From Ferrovibrio terrae_A (lineage in GTDB: Bacteria; Pseudomonadota; Alphaproteobacteria; Ferrovibrionales; Ferrovibrionaceae), in assembly GCF_943372915.1 (NCBI RefSeq), contig NZ_CALSAN010000018.1, forward strand, positions 17,580-81,579: a stretch of 64,000 nt of DNA, read 5' to 3'. Made by a program: the position numbers and the translations under genes. Below the pieces are notes generated by a model that was given only the letters and a program-made list of their open reading frames with translations, was not told the DNA's origin and did no database searches. This document shows, piece by piece, positions 36,547-48,400 of the stretch (position 1 is the first letter of the stretch; the number at the start of each line of letters is the position of its first letter).

Positions 36547-36616
36547 GCTGGACAGGGTCGGCTGGGCCCTGCTATATCCGCGCCCAGTTTAAAACTCGCC
36601 ACACTGGAGCTGCGAA

Positions 36617-38011
<1,395 letters not shown>

Positions 38012-38025
38012 GCGATCCATGAATC

Positions 38026-38040
38026 GGGGCGAATCGCCCC
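38026..38040 (+). terminator. Small hairpin after ahcY
   Basis: A 6-bp stem GGGGCG/CGCCCC with a three-base loop, 15 bp after the ahcY stop. No T-run follows; the larger hairpin at 38049 is the more likely terminator. Confidence 0.3.
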
Positions 38041-38048
38041 GCATGAGC

Positions 38049-38092
38049 AAAGGCCGGGCCGGGAAACATCCTGGGCCGGCCTTTGTCGTTTT
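38049..38092 (+). terminator. Rho-independent terminator of ahcY
   Basis: A 9-bp perfect stem AAAGGCCGG/CCGGCCTTT (38049-38057, 38076-38084) followed by GTCGTTTTT. It should isolate ahcY from the PAS-kinase gene downstream. Confidence 0.75.
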
Positions 38093-38176
38093 TAACGCCT
38101 TGTTTTGCACGGCTCGGCTGGCCGATAGTGGCGCCATGTCTGGGGCCAGAACACCTGAAATACCGGAGACCGCCGC

Positions 38177-40261
38177 GTGAGCGAGTTGCTGTGGCTGACG
38201 GCACTGGCCGGCACTGCTGCGGCTGGCCTGGCCGGCTGGCAGGCTCTACGCCTGCGCGACATGGCCGAACAGCTACGCCGCGCTGAAGCCGAGATGGCCG
38301 CAACCGCCATTGCCCGCGACGGCGAGCGCAAGGCATCGACCGCCCTGCAGCAACGCCTCGACACCCTGACGGCCGAAACCGACCGCCTGCGCCAGGCCGA
38401 AGCCCAGGCCAGCACCCTGCTGGATGCCGCCCCTTTCCCGATCTGGCGCCGTGACGGTGAAGGCCGGCTGATCTGGGTCAACGCACGCTATGCACTCATG
38501 GCAGAAACCACGGCACAGGATGCGGTCGAGCGCGGTCTGGAACTGGCCTCGGCCCATGATCTGGACCAGCCCCGCGATCTGGCGCTGGCGGCCCGGGCCG
38601 CCGCCACCCTGAAATCGCAGGAACGCCGCTTTGTTGCTGAGGGTGACCGCCGGAATTACCGCATCTTCGAACTGCCGGTCGGCGAAGGCACCCTTGGCTT
38701 CGGTCAAGACATCACGCCCGAAGCCGATGCCCGCGGCCAGTTGCGCCGCCATATGGAAGCCCATATGGAGGTGCTGCGCACCATCTCGACTGCAACCGCC
38801 ATCTATGGTCCAGACAAGAAGCTTCTGATCTGGAACCGTGCCTATGCGCGACTGTGGCAGCTTGACGAAACCTGGCTGGAAACCCGTCCGGCCTTTGGTG
38901 AGGTCTTGGAACAGCTGCGCGCCGAGCGCCGCCTGCCCGAACAGATCGACTGGCAGACCTATAAGCGCAGCCAGCTCTCGCTGTTCACCACCGTCATCGA
39001 GAGATCGGAAGAACTGATTCACCTGCCCGATGGCTCGACACTTCGACTGGTCATCAGCGCCTATCCATCCGGCGGCCTGCTGTTCGCCTATGACGACGTA
39101 ACGCGGCAGCTGACCCTGGAACGCGCCACCAACACCATGATCGCCGTGCAGCGCGCTACGCTGGACAACCTTTACGAAGCCGTTGTCGTCTATGGCTCGG
39201 ACGGGCGCCTGTCGCTCTACAACCGCGCCTTTTCGCAGCTCTGGCAAATCGATGCCGACATGCTGAACCGCCAACCGCATATCACTGAAGTGATGGAAGC
39301 AGCACGCCCCCTGATGCAGCGTGGCCCGGATTGGGTGCAGCTGCGCGAACGCCTGATCGACAGCTTCGCCAGCCGCAAGGGTACACGCGGCCGCCTAGAG
39401 CGCGGCGATGGCACAGTGATCGACTATGTCTCGGTGCCGCTGCCCGATGGCGCCGTGCTCTATACCTATCTGGACGTCAGCGCCAACATTCGTATCGAAC
39501 GTGCACTGCGCGAACGCAATGAAGCGCTGGAACGGACCGATCGCATGAATGCTGCCTTCATCAGCAACATTACGCATGATCTGCGTTCGCCGCTTGGCAC
39601 GCTGATCAGCATGACGGAAGTGCTGTCTCAGGGCATTCTCGGCCCGATGAATGCGCGGCAGGAAGAATACTGCGCCGACATCATGACCACCTCGCGCGAC
39701 CTGTTGCGCCTGCTTGATGACATTATCGCCATCGCCACCATCGAGGTCGGTCAGATGGCCCTGGAGCCCGCCGAACTTTCGCTCGATACCCTGTGGCGCG
39801 AGGATGCGACGCTGTGGCGTGAACTGGCCGACCGCCGTGCCATCGTGCTCGACCTGCCCGCGCGCAACGGCAGTGGGGCGATTATCGGTGACGGCCAGCG
39901 CCTGCGGCAGGCACTCGACAGTGTGATGGCCGTGGCACTGGATGGCACGCCGCAGGGTGGCCGTGTGGCCTTGCAGCTTTCGGCCGACGATGAATCCCAC
40001 CTCGGCCTGCGGGTCGAATGTCACAGCGGCGGCCTGAGCCCGGTGCAACCGCGCCAGCTGTTTGCCGACCTGGTCGATGCACCGGACCAGCGCCGGGTGA
40101 ATGCCGACCTGTCGCTGGTGGTGGCGCGCGGCCTGTTCGACCTGCATGGCGCCCAGCTGAAGCTGGATGGCAATGACGGTGCCCAGGCGGTGGAAATCCT
40201 GCTGCCGCGCTATCCCCTGCCAGAACCCGGCCCGATTGCGGCTCTGCTGAGCCGCCAGTAG
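38177..40261 (+). CDS. PAS-domain histidine-kinase-like protein with degenerate ATP-binding domain
   Basis: A 694-residue protein (GTG start, CGGAG upstream). One N-terminal membrane segment (5-25) and a coiled coil (28-80) precede three PAS-like blocks (about 80-180, 200-320, 325-445). The H-box 'AFISNITHDLRSPLGTLI' keeps His467. The ATP domain has lost its markers: the N-box reads 'LDSVMAVALDGTP' with no Asn, G1 reads 'VECHSGG' with no Asp, and G2 reads 'VNADLSLVVARG' without glycines. It probably does not autophosphorylate by ATP and may act as a phosphotransfer or scaffold protein, reminiscent of but distinct from DivL. It precedes tsaE by 11 bp. Confidence 0.85.
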   Translation: MSELLWLTALAGTAAAGLAGWQALRLRDMAEQLRRAEAEMAATAIARDGERKASTALQQRLDTLTAETDRLRQAEAQASTLLDAAPFPIWRRDGEGRLIWVNARYALMAETTAQDAVERGLELASAHDLDQPRDLALAARAAATLKSQERRFVAEGDRRNYRIFELPVGEGTLGFGQDITPEADARGQLRRHMEAHMEVLRTISTATAIYGPDKKLLIWNRAYARLWQLDETWLETRPAFGEVLEQLRAERRLPEQIDWQTYKRSQLSLFTTVIERSEELIHLPDGSTLRLVISAYPSGGLLFAYDDVTRQLTLERATNTMIAVQRATLDNLYEAVVVYGSDGRLSLYNRAFSQLWQIDADMLNRQPHITEVMEAARPLMQRGPDWVQLRERLIDSFASRKGTRGRLERGDGTVIDYVSVPLPDGAVLYTYLDVSANIRIERALRERNEALERTDRMNAAFISNITHDLRSPLGTLISMTEVLSQGILGPMNARQEEYCADIMTTSRDLLRLLDDIIAIATIEVGQMALEPAELSLDTLWREDATLWRELADRRAIVLDLPARNGSGAIIGDGQRLRQALDSVMAVALDGTPQGGRVALQLSADDESHLGLRVECHSGGLSPVQPRQLFADLVDAPDQRRVNADLSLVVARGLFDLHGAQLKLDGNDGAQAVEILLPRYPLPEPGPIAALLSRQ

Positions 40262-40272
40262 ACTCGACAGCC

Positions 40273-40770
40273 ATGCCGATGATTCGCCGCTATCAGTTGC
40301 CCGACGAAGCGGCCACGGTCGCTTTGGCAGTGCTGCTGGCCGACCGGCTGCAGCCCGGCGATGCCCTGCTGCTGGATGGCCCGCTGGGTGCAGGCAAGAC
40401 CTGCTTTGCCCGCGGCCTGATCCGGCATCTGAGCCGCGAAGAAAGCACCGAAGTGCCAAGCCCGAGCTTCAACCTGGTGCTGACCTATGACACACCCAGG
40501 GCCACGCTCTGGCATTTCGATCTCTATCGCGTGAATGATCCGCGCGAACTGGATGAGCTCGGCCTCGACGACGCCCTGCGCGAGGGGATCACCCTGATCG
40601 AATGGCCTGACCGGCTTGGCAGCCATGCCCCGGCCACGGCCCTTACCGTGACGCTCTCGCTTACCCGTGATGCTGCCGGACCCCGCCAGGCAGAATTGCG
40701 CGGCGATACCACATGGGCCGCGCGCCTATCCGACCTTCCTGTTGCTTTCAGCTATGGCGCCGATGTCTGA
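40273..40770 (+). CDS. tsaE: tRNA threonylcarbamoyladenosine biosynthesis ATPase TsaE
   Basis: A 165-residue P-loop protein needed with TsaB and TsaD for t6A37 modification of ANN-decoding tRNAs. Walker A 'GPLGAGKT' (36-43), 'SPSFNLVLTYD' and 'WHFDLYRVNDPRELDELGL' are characteristic. The protein is essential in many bacteria. It overlaps the AmgK-type kinase gene, as is common in Alphaproteobacteria. Confidence 0.95.
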   Translation: MPMIRRYQLPDEAATVALAVLLADRLQPGDALLLDGPLGAGKTCFARGLIRHLSREESTEVPSPSFNLVLTYDTPRATLWHFDLYRVNDPRELDELGLDDALREGITLIEWPDRLGSHAPATALTVTLSLTRDAAGPRQAELRGDTTWAARLSDLPVAFSYGADV

Positions 40771-41770
40771 CCGTCTTGCACTTTCCAGGGAATTCCTTCA
40801 GCGCGCGGGCTGGGGAGATGCTGTACGCTCCAATCTCGCTGGCGATGCCTCTTTCCGCAAATACGAGCGGCTGAACCGCAAAGGTGAGCCGGCGGTATTG
40901 ATGGACGCCCCACCGCCGCAGGAAGATATCCGCCCCTTCCTGCGCATCGCCCGGCACCTGCAAGGGCTGGGCTACAGCGCGCCTCGCGTGCTGGCCGAGG
41001 ATGTCGAGCATGGCTTTCTGCTGCTGGAAGATCTCGGTGACGATCTCTATGCCCGCCTGCTCAAGCAGGGCAGCGACGAAGCGATGCTATATGAAGCCAC
41101 CATCGACTTCCTGCTGGACCTGCATCGCCACCCCGCTCCGGCCGATCTCGCGCTCTATGACGAAGCGCGGCTGGCCGCAGAAGCCGAACTGTTCATCGAC
41201 TGGTACCTGCCGGCCCTGACCAGCCGCGACACGCCGCCCGCCTTGCGCCAGGCCTTCCGCTTCTTCTGGAACATCCTGGCCCCGGAAGTGGCGATGGATG
41301 CAACGCCGCAAAGCCGCGTGCTGGTGTTGCGCGACTTCCATGCCGAGAATCTGATCTGGCTGCCGCAGCGCAAGGGCACAGCAAAGCTCGGCCTGCTCGA
41401 TTTCCAGGATGCGGTTGCCGGCCATCCGGCCTATGACCTTGTCTCCTTGCTGGAAGATGCCCGTCGTGACGTGCCGCCCGAGCTGGCCGAGGCTATGCTG
41501 CAGCGCTACATCGCCGGCAGCGGCGCGGATGACGCCAGCTTCCGCCGCGCCTATGCCATTCTCGGCGCTCAGCGCAACATCCGCATCCTCGGCGTCTTCA
41601 CCCGGCTGTGGAAACGTGACGGCAAGCCGCAGTATCAGGCCTTCATGCCGCGCATGTGGAGCCTGGTCGAGCGCGACCTAGCCCATCCGGCACTGGCCGA
41701 TCTGCGTCACTGGCTTGATGCCATGGTATCGCCGGAGCAGCGCCAAGCACCGCTGCCGGGCCTGACATGA
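40763..41770 (+). CDS. amgK: N-acetylmuramate/N-acetylglucosamine kinase AmgK-type phosphotransferase
   Basis: The start at 40763 ('MSDRLALSREFLQ') gives 335 residues; the ATG three codons earlier is equally possible, and both overlap tsaE. The aminoglycoside-phosphotransferase fold is clear: 'GDASFRKYERL' nucleotide loop, catalytic Asp in 'VLRDFHAENLIWL' and metal Asp in 'LLDFQDAVAGHPAYDL'. AmgK phosphorylates the anomeric position of MurNAc, feeding MurU. The next gene, overlapping by 4 bp, is the matching nucleotidyltransferase, so assignment to anhydro-muropeptide recycling is firm. Confidence 0.88.
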   Translation: MSDRLALSREFLQRAGWGDAVRSNLAGDASFRKYERLNRKGEPAVLMDAPPPQEDIRPFLRIARHLQGLGYSAPRVLAEDVEHGFLLLEDLGDDLYARLLKQGSDEAMLYEATIDFLLDLHRHPAPADLALYDEARLAAEAELFIDWYLPALTSRDTPPALRQAFRFFWNILAPEVAMDATPQSRVLVLRDFHAENLIWLPQRKGTAKLGLLDFQDAVAGHPAYDLVSLLEDARRDVPPELAEAMLQRYIAGSGADDASFRRAYAILGAQRNIRILGVFTRLWKRDGKPQYQAFMPRMWSLVERDLAHPALADLRHWLDAMVSPEQRQAPLPGLT

Positions 41771-42492
41771 GCACAGTTCCGCATATCGCCATGGTGCTGG
41801 CCGCCGGGCTCGGCACGCGCCTGCGCCCACTTACCGACCACACCCCCAAGCCACTGATCCCGATAGCCGGGCGCACCTTGCTGGATCGCTGTCTCGACCG
41901 CCTGGCCGAAGCCGGGGTGCGACGCGCCGTGGTCAATGTCCACTGGCTTGGCGACCAGATCCGCGCGCATCTGAAAGCCCGTCGTGATATCGAGATCGTG
42001 ATCTCCGATGAAAGCGACCTGCTGCTGGAGACCGGCGGCGGCATCGTCAGAGCCCTGCCCTTGCTCGGCACCGCACCCTTTTTTTCGGTCAATGCCGACC
42101 TAATCTGGCGCGACGACGGCGGCGACACCGCGCTGCGACGCCTGGCGGCAACTTTTGATCCTGCCGCCATGGATGGCCTGCTGCTGCTGCAACCGCGCGC
42201 GCGGGCCACCGGCCATGGCGGACCGGGCGACTTCTCACTCGGCACCGATGGCCGCCTGGCGCGGCGCGGCAGCAATGCCACGGCACCGTATGTCTATACC
42301 GGCGTGCAGATTGTATCACCGGCACTCTTCCGCGACGCACCCGGCGGGGCCTTTTCGCTGAATATCCTCTATGACCGCGCCATCGCTGCAGGCCGTCTCC
42401 ACGGCCTGGTCCACTATGGACAATGGATGGATGTCGGGACACATGAAGGCCTGAACCATGCCGAGGCGATGCTGCATGGCGACGCCTGCTAG
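41767..42492 (+). CDS. murU: N-acetylmuramate-1-phosphate uridylyltransferase MurU
   Basis: A 241-residue sugar-1-phosphate nucleotidyltransferase. The N-terminal signature 'AAGLGTRLRPLTDHTPKPLIPIAG' binds UTP, 'FFSVNADLIW' has the metal Asp, and 'YTGVQIVSPALF' is typical of the short MurU branch. With AmgK upstream it converts MurNAc to UDP-MurNAc while bypassing MurA/MurB, which is the basis of fosfomycin tolerance in Pseudomonas. The start overlaps AmgK (ATGA) and the end overlaps addB. Confidence 0.9.
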   Translation: MSTVPHIAMVLAAGLGTRLRPLTDHTPKPLIPIAGRTLLDRCLDRLAEAGVRRAVVNVHWLGDQIRAHLKARRDIEIVISDESDLLLETGGGIVRALPLLGTAPFFSVNADLIWRDDGGDTALRRLAATFDPAAMDGLLLLQPRARATGHGGPGDFSLGTDGRLARRGSNATAPYVYTGVQIVSPALFRDAPGGAFSLNILYDRAIAAGRLHGLVHYGQWMDVGTHEGLNHAEAMLHGDAC

Positions 42493-45433
42493 CCCGACCG
42501 TCTATACCATCGCGCCGGGCAGGCCGTTCCTTGACCTGCTGGCGCAGGGAATCCTGCAGCAGCATGGTACCGATCCGCTGCAGTTATCGCACGTCACGGT
42601 GCTGTTGCCGACGCGGCGCGCCTGTCGCGCTCTGACTGAGGCCTTCCTGCGCCAGGGCAATGGCAAGGCCCTGCTGCTGCCGACCATCCGCCCGCTCGGC
42701 GATGTGGACGAGGACGAACTGGATCTGCGCGGTATCGGTGAAGGCGGCGATCATGCCCTGCCGTTTGGCACGCTGGAGCGCAGCCTGCTGCTGGCGCGTC
42801 TGGTGATGGCCTCGCCGCTCGCTGGCGGAGACAGCGCCAATGCATTGCGGCTGGCGCGCGAACTCGGCCATCTGCTGGATACCGCGGCCACCGAGGAAGT
42901 CGGCCTCGACCGCCTGCCCGACCTGGTACCGGCGGAACTCGCCGGCCACTGGCAGCAGACGTTGGATTTCCTGCAGGTCATCCGCGAAAACTGGCCGGCA
43001 ATCAAGGTCGAACAGGGGCGCAGCGACAGCGCCGAACAGCGCCAGCGCGCCACCCAACGCTGGATCGACCACTGGCAGTCCTCACCGCCCCACGATCCTG
43101 TCATCGCTGCTGGCTCCACCGGCACTATTCCTGCCACTGCGCGATTGCTGAAGCTGATCTCACGCCTGCCGCAAGGCAGCGTGGTGTTGCCCGGCCTTGA
43201 TCGCCTGTTGGACGATGCGGCCTGGGCGGCAACCCATGACGAGCCGACTCATCCCCAGCATGCGATGGCCAAACTTCTCGATACGCTTGGTATCCTGCGT
43301 GCCGAGGTTCTGGACTGGCCGGGAGATGGCACAAAAACCGCGCGCAGTCGATTGCTGGCAGCCGCCCTGCTGCCGCCGGGCGAGACGCATCGCTGGCGTG
43401 AACTGCGCGGCGATATAGTGGCCGCCGATGCGCTGACCGGCCTGCAGCGGATCGATGCACCGGGCCCACGCGAGGAAGCACTGGCCATCGCGCTGGCAAT
43501 GCGCGAGACACTGGAAACACCGGGCCGCACGGCGGCCCTGATCACGCCAGACCGCATGCTGGCGCGCCGCGTTGCGGCGGAACTGGCGCGCTATGATATC
43601 ATAGTCGATGACTCTGCCGGCCAGCCGCTGCTCCAGACAGCACCAGCCGTCTTCCTGCGCCTGCTGGCGACAGCGGTGGCAGAAAACTTCACGCCAGTTG
43701 CCTTGCTGGCGTTGCTGAAACACCCCTTCTGCCGGCTCGGCATGGACCGGGAAGACCTGCTGCGCTGGACCCGTCGCCTCGAACGCAAGCTGTTGCGCAA
43801 GAGCCGGCCACTGGCAGGTCTGCAGGCACTGGCCGCCGACCTGGGCGATGACCTCGAGCTTTTGACCCCATTGGCGCGACTTGCCGCCATTGCGCAGCCC
43901 CTGATCGACGATCACCGAGCCACCGATCTGAAAACCCTGCTGCAGGTGCAGGTGATCGCCGCCGAGGCGCTGACAGTGGCGCCCGAACAGCCTTCGCCGC
44001 TGTGGCAGCATGATGCTGGCGAGGCCCTGCATGCTCTGGTGGTCGATCTCTTGGCTGCGGCCGATCAGTTCGGCCCTGTGACGCCGGCCGAATGGCCGCG
44101 GTTGCTGGATGCCCTGCTGGAAGGCCAGGTGGTACGGCCGCGCCGACCGCTGCATCCACGACTTTCCATCTGGGGCCTGCTGGAAGCCCGCCTGCAACAG
44201 GCCGACCGCATCATTCTTGGCGGTCTCAACGAAGGCACCTGGCCACCGCAGGCCAAGGAGGACCCCTGGCTCAGCCGGCCGATGCGCCAGGCACTCGGCC
44301 TGAGCGCACCGGAATTCCGCCTCGGCCAGACCGCGCATGATTTCGTGCAGGCCGCCAGCGGCAGTGATGTGATCCTCAGCCGTGCGGCCAAGGTGGATGG
44401 CACCCCCACCGTGCCCGCCCGCTGGCTGCTGCGGCTGGAAGCCTTGCTGGAAAACGATGCATGCTGGCAGGCTACAGCGTCGCCGCAGTATCTCACCTGG
44501 GCTGAACAGCTGGATACACCGGCGCAGAGTCTGCGCGTCGATCCGCCGAAACCCACGCCACCGGTGGCCGCACGTCCGCGCCAGCTCTATGTCACGGCGA
44601 TTGAGACCTGGATCCGCGATCCTTACGCGCTCTATGCCCGGCGCATTCTCAACCTGCGATCTCTCGATCCACCAGAGCAGCCACCGGATGCCCGTCTGCG
44701 CGGTGAGGTAATCCATACGGTGCTGGAGAAGTTCCAGCAGCGACATCGCGACTCCCTGCCGGACAATACGGCCGCAATGGCGGAACTGCTTGACCTCGGC
44801 CGCAGTGAATTCGGCAGCTGGCTGCAGCGGCCGGATATCGCCACCCTGTGGTGGCCTCGCTTTGAGCGTGCCATGCGTTGGTTCCTGTCCTACGAACGCA
44901 TGCGACGCGTTGAAGGATTCTGTCCGGTTCTTTTGGAACAGGAAGGCATGTTGGAGTTTGCCGCACCCGCCGGCGCCTTCATACTGAAAGCCAAGGCCGA
45001 TCGCATCGACAGGCACCAGGTCGATGGCGACCTGGCTATTCTGGATTACAAGACCGGCCAACCGCCGACCGCAAAACAGGTCAACAGTGGCTTGGCACCG
45101 CAGCTGGCGCTGGAGGCCGCCATCGCGCGTGCCGGCGGTTTCAAGGATGTTTCGGCAGCCGAGATTGCCGAACTGGTTTATATCCGTCTAGGCGGCGGCA
45201 ATGAGCCCGGCGAAGCACACCGCATCGAGAGCACCAGTCGCACGCCGATCCCGCCGGCCGATGAGCTGGCCCGCGAGGCCTTGGCCCGCCTAAGCGGCTG
45301 GGTCGCGCGCTACGATGACGAAAAAACACCCTATCTGTCGCGCCCGCGACCGCAATTCGTCAATTACCCCGGCGACTACGATCATCTTGCCCGTGTCGCC
45401 GAACGTGCCGAAGGCAGCGGGGAGGACACATGA
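42476..45433 (+). CDS. addB: Double-strand break repair protein AddB
   Basis: The start at 42476 ('MATPASPTVYTIAPGRPFL') gives 985 residues and a 17-bp overlap with murU. It is the non-helicase-active subunit of the AddAB helicase-nuclease that processes double-strand ends for RecA. N-terminal 'VLLPTRRACRALTEAFL' is a relic of a helicase motif, 'ILGGLNEGTWPP' is conserved, and the C-terminal nuclease site is 'LAILDYKTGQPPT'. The Cys cluster that holds an iron-sulfur centre in Bacillus AddB is not visible. AddA follows with a 4-bp overlap. Confidence 0.93.
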   Translation: MATPASPTVYTIAPGRPFLDLLAQGILQQHGTDPLQLSHVTVLLPTRRACRALTEAFLRQGNGKALLLPTIRPLGDVDEDELDLRGIGEGGDHALPFGTLERSLLLARLVMASPLAGGDSANALRLARELGHLLDTAATEEVGLDRLPDLVPAELAGHWQQTLDFLQVIRENWPAIKVEQGRSDSAEQRQRATQRWIDHWQSSPPHDPVIAAGSTGTIPATARLLKLISRLPQGSVVLPGLDRLLDDAAWAATHDEPTHPQHAMAKLLDTLGILRAEVLDWPGDGTKTARSRLLAAALLPPGETHRWRELRGDIVAADALTGLQRIDAPGPREEALAIALAMRETLETPGRTAALITPDRMLARRVAAELARYDIIVDDSAGQPLLQTAPAVFLRLLATAVAENFTPVALLALLKHPFCRLGMDREDLLRWTRRLERKLLRKSRPLAGLQALAADLGDDLELLTPLARLAAIAQPLIDDHRATDLKTLLQVQVIAAEALTVAPEQPSPLWQHDAGEALHALVVDLLAAADQFGPVTPAEWPRLLDALLEGQVVRPRRPLHPRLSIWGLLEARLQQADRIILGGLNEGTWPPQAKEDPWLSRPMRQALGLSAPEFRLGQTAHDFVQAASGSDVILSRAAKVDGTPTVPARWLLRLEALLENDACWQATASPQYLTWAEQLDTPAQSLRVDPPKPTPPVAARPRQLYVTAIETWIRDPYALYARRILNLRSLDPPEQPPDARLRGEVIHTVLEKFQQRHRDSLPDNTAAMAELLDLGRSEFGSWLQRPDIATLWWPRFERAMRWFLSYERMRRVEGFCPVLLEQEGMLEFAAPAGAFILKAKADRIDRHQVDGDLAILDYKTGQPPTAKQVNSGLAPQLALEAAIARAGGFKDVSAAEIAELVYIRLGGGNEPGEAHRIESTSRTPIPPADELAREALARLSGWVARYDDEKTPYLSRPRPQFVNYPGDYDHLARVAERAEGSGEDT

Positions 45434-48400
45434 CCTCCGATACCGAGCTGCAGGCGCATCAGACCAACCAGCGCGTCGCCGCCGACCCGACACTGTCGGC
45501 CTGGGTGGCAGCCAATGCCGGATCGGGCAAGACCCGCGTGCTTGTCGACCGTGTCACCCGCCTGCTGTTGATGGGAACACGGCCAAGCGGCATTCTCTGC
45601 CTCACCTTCACCAAGGCTGCCGCCGCCGAGATGCAGCTGCGCCTGACCGAGCGCCTGGGCAAATGGACCACTCTGTCCGACGCAGCCCTGAAGGCCGACC
45701 TGTTCGATCTGCTCGGCCGCAAAATCACCGACAGCGACATGGATGCGGCGCGGCGGCTGTTTGCCCGCACCCTGGAGGCCCCCGGCGGTTTGCGGCTGCA
45801 GACTGTGCACGCCTTCTGCGAGGCGCTGCTGAAACGCTTCCCGGTCGAGGCCGAGGTGCCGCCGGGCTTCAAGGTCGCCGATGATGCGGTGACCGCCGAC
45901 CTGTTCGCCAAAGCGCAGACCCAGGTGCTGGGCAGCAGCCTGACCGATACGGGTTTCGCGCCGGTGATCGGCTTCTTTGCCGCCCGTGTCGATGACGGTC
46001 GCTTTGCCGATCTGCTGAAAGCACTGCTGGGCCGCCGCCGCGACCTTGCCCTGCTGTTGGCTGCCCATGGCGATGCGGCCGGTGCCATCGGGGCGCTCTA
46101 TGCCCAACTTGAATTGCCGCCAGATGCCACCCGCGAGATGGCCATCCGCCAGCATATCGCAGCCATGCCGTTGCCCGACCTGCGCCGGGCTGTTGCCGCA
46201 CTCTGCAGTGGCAGCGCCAACGATAAAAAGCTCGGCCTGCCGCTGAGTGACTGGCTGGCGGCCGATGCGCCGGCAGAAACTTTTGAGGAAGCCTGGTTCG
46301 ACCGATTTTTCACTGGCGAGGGCAAACCGCGCGCCACACTGGCGACCAAGACAGTCGAAAAGATCGATCCCGCCTGCGGGGCAACGCTGGCCGAAGAGCA
46401 AACCCGCCTGATCGCGCTGAAGCAGCAGCTCAACAAGCTGACTGTCGCCGAAGCGACCGCCATGCTGCTGCGGCTGGGTAAAGCCCTGCTGGAGGCTTAC
46501 GCGGCGCTGAAGCTTTCGCGCGGCCTGCTGGATTACGACGACCTGATCCTGCGCGCACGCGACCTGCTGGTCGAGCCGAGCCAGGTGCCCTGGGTGATGT
46601 TCAAGCTGGATCGCGGCATCGACCATATCCTAGTGGATGAGGCACAGGATACCAGCCCGGATCAGTGGTCGGTGGTGGCGGCGCTGGCTGAGGAATTCTT
46701 CAGCGGCACTGGCGCCCGCGACGATGTGCGCCGCACCGTGTTTGCCGTCGGCGATGTGAAGCAGTCGATCTACAGTTTCCAGGGTGCGCGCCCGCAGGCC
46801 TTCCTCGACATGCGCAGCGAATTCCGCCGCCGCGCCGAGACGGTGGGCGAACAGTTGCATCCGGTGCCGCTGGAAATGTCGTTCCGCTCCGCTCCCGCCG
46901 TGCTGCAGTTGGTGGACGCGGTCTTCACCGACGACAGCGCCAAGCCTGGCGTCGTCGAGGAAGGTACGATCCTCCAGCACAAGGCCAAACGCCGCGACGA
47001 AGCCGGCCGCATCGAACTCTGGCCGCCCTTCAAGCCCGATCCAAAGACGCAGAGCGAACCCTGGGAAGCGCCGCTGGACTATGTCGGCGCCAAAGACCCA
47101 CGCCGCCGCCTTGCTGACGAGATCGCCCAGCAGATCCGCCGCTGGATGGACACTGAGGAACTGCCAAGCCTGGGGCGCCGCGTGCAGCCGGGTGATGTGA
47201 TGATCCTGGTGCGCCGCCGCAATGTATTCTTCGAGGCAATGGTACAGGCCCTGAAGACCGCCGGCGTGCCGGTGGCCGGCGCCGACCGCATGAAACTGGC
47301 CGAACAGATTGCCGTGCTCGACCTGCTGGCGCTCGGCGCCTTCTGCCTGTTGCCAGATGATGATCTGACGCTTGCCACCGTACTGAAAGGGCCGCTGTTC
47401 AATTTCAGCGAAGACGATCTGTTCGCATTGTGCTGGAACCGCACGCAGCCGCGCCTGTGGCATGAACTGCAGCGCCGTGCCGATGAGATTCCGGCCTGGA
47501 AAGCCGCCAGCGAGGAGCTGCATCGCTGGCTGGCCCGTGCCGATCTGGTGCCGCCATTTGCACTCTATGCCGAACTGCTGGGCGCTGGCGGCGGACGGCG
47601 GCGACTGGTGGCGCGGCTGGGACCACAGGCCAACGAGCCGATCGATGAGTTTCTCGCCGCCGCGCTATCCTATGAACGCGAAGCCGCGCCAAGCCTGCAG
47701 GGATTCCTGAGCTGGTTCCCACGCCATGCCGGCGAAGTGAAGCGCGATCTTGATCAGGGCCGCAACGAAGTGCGCGTGCTGACCGTGCATGGTGCCAAGG
47801 GCCTGGAAGCCCCCATCGTCATCCTGCCCGATAGCTGCGATCTGCCGCAGGACCAGAGCAGCAGCGGCCTGCTCTGGGGCGAGGCACCGGTTCCACCGGT
47901 AAGCAGCGTGACGGGCCCCGCTGCGGCACGCGCCGTGCCGCAGCTCTACTGGCCGATGCGCAAGGAAAATGACACTGCGATCACCGCCGGCCTGCGCAGC
48001 CTGCGCAATGCCGAGCAGATGGCGGAATACCGTCGCCTGCTCTATGTCGCGCTGACCCGTGCCCGCGACCGGTTGTATGTCTGCGGCTATCTCGGTAGCC
48101 GCAATGCCGAAAAGGGCCCGCCGCAGGGCAGCTGGTATGACCTGGTGTCGGCTGGCTTCGACCGGCTGGTGCCGCAGCAGATTGTCTCCCTGCCATGGGG
48201 CGATGAAGCACGGCGTTATGAAACCAATCCGGACAGCCGGGCTACCGCCAGGCCAACGGCCGCCGCCGCCGCACCGCCCGCTGCGCCCACCTGGCTGCAA
48301 GCCCCGCCACCACCGGAGCCGATCCCACCCCGGCCATTGAGCCCATCGCAGCCCAGCCGACCCGATCCGGCCCCGCTGAGTCCGACAACGCCCGACCGCC

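Noticed and set aside
36547..36616. A riboswitch in the ahcY leader
   Set aside because: A small CAGGG/CCCTG stem is present, but I see no SAH- or SAM-riboswitch core; the operator at 36523 explains the regulation better.
48236..48400. Pro/Ala-rich stretch in addA as a possible frameshift
   Set aside because: The frame stays open and the nuclease motif follows; it is an interdomain linker.
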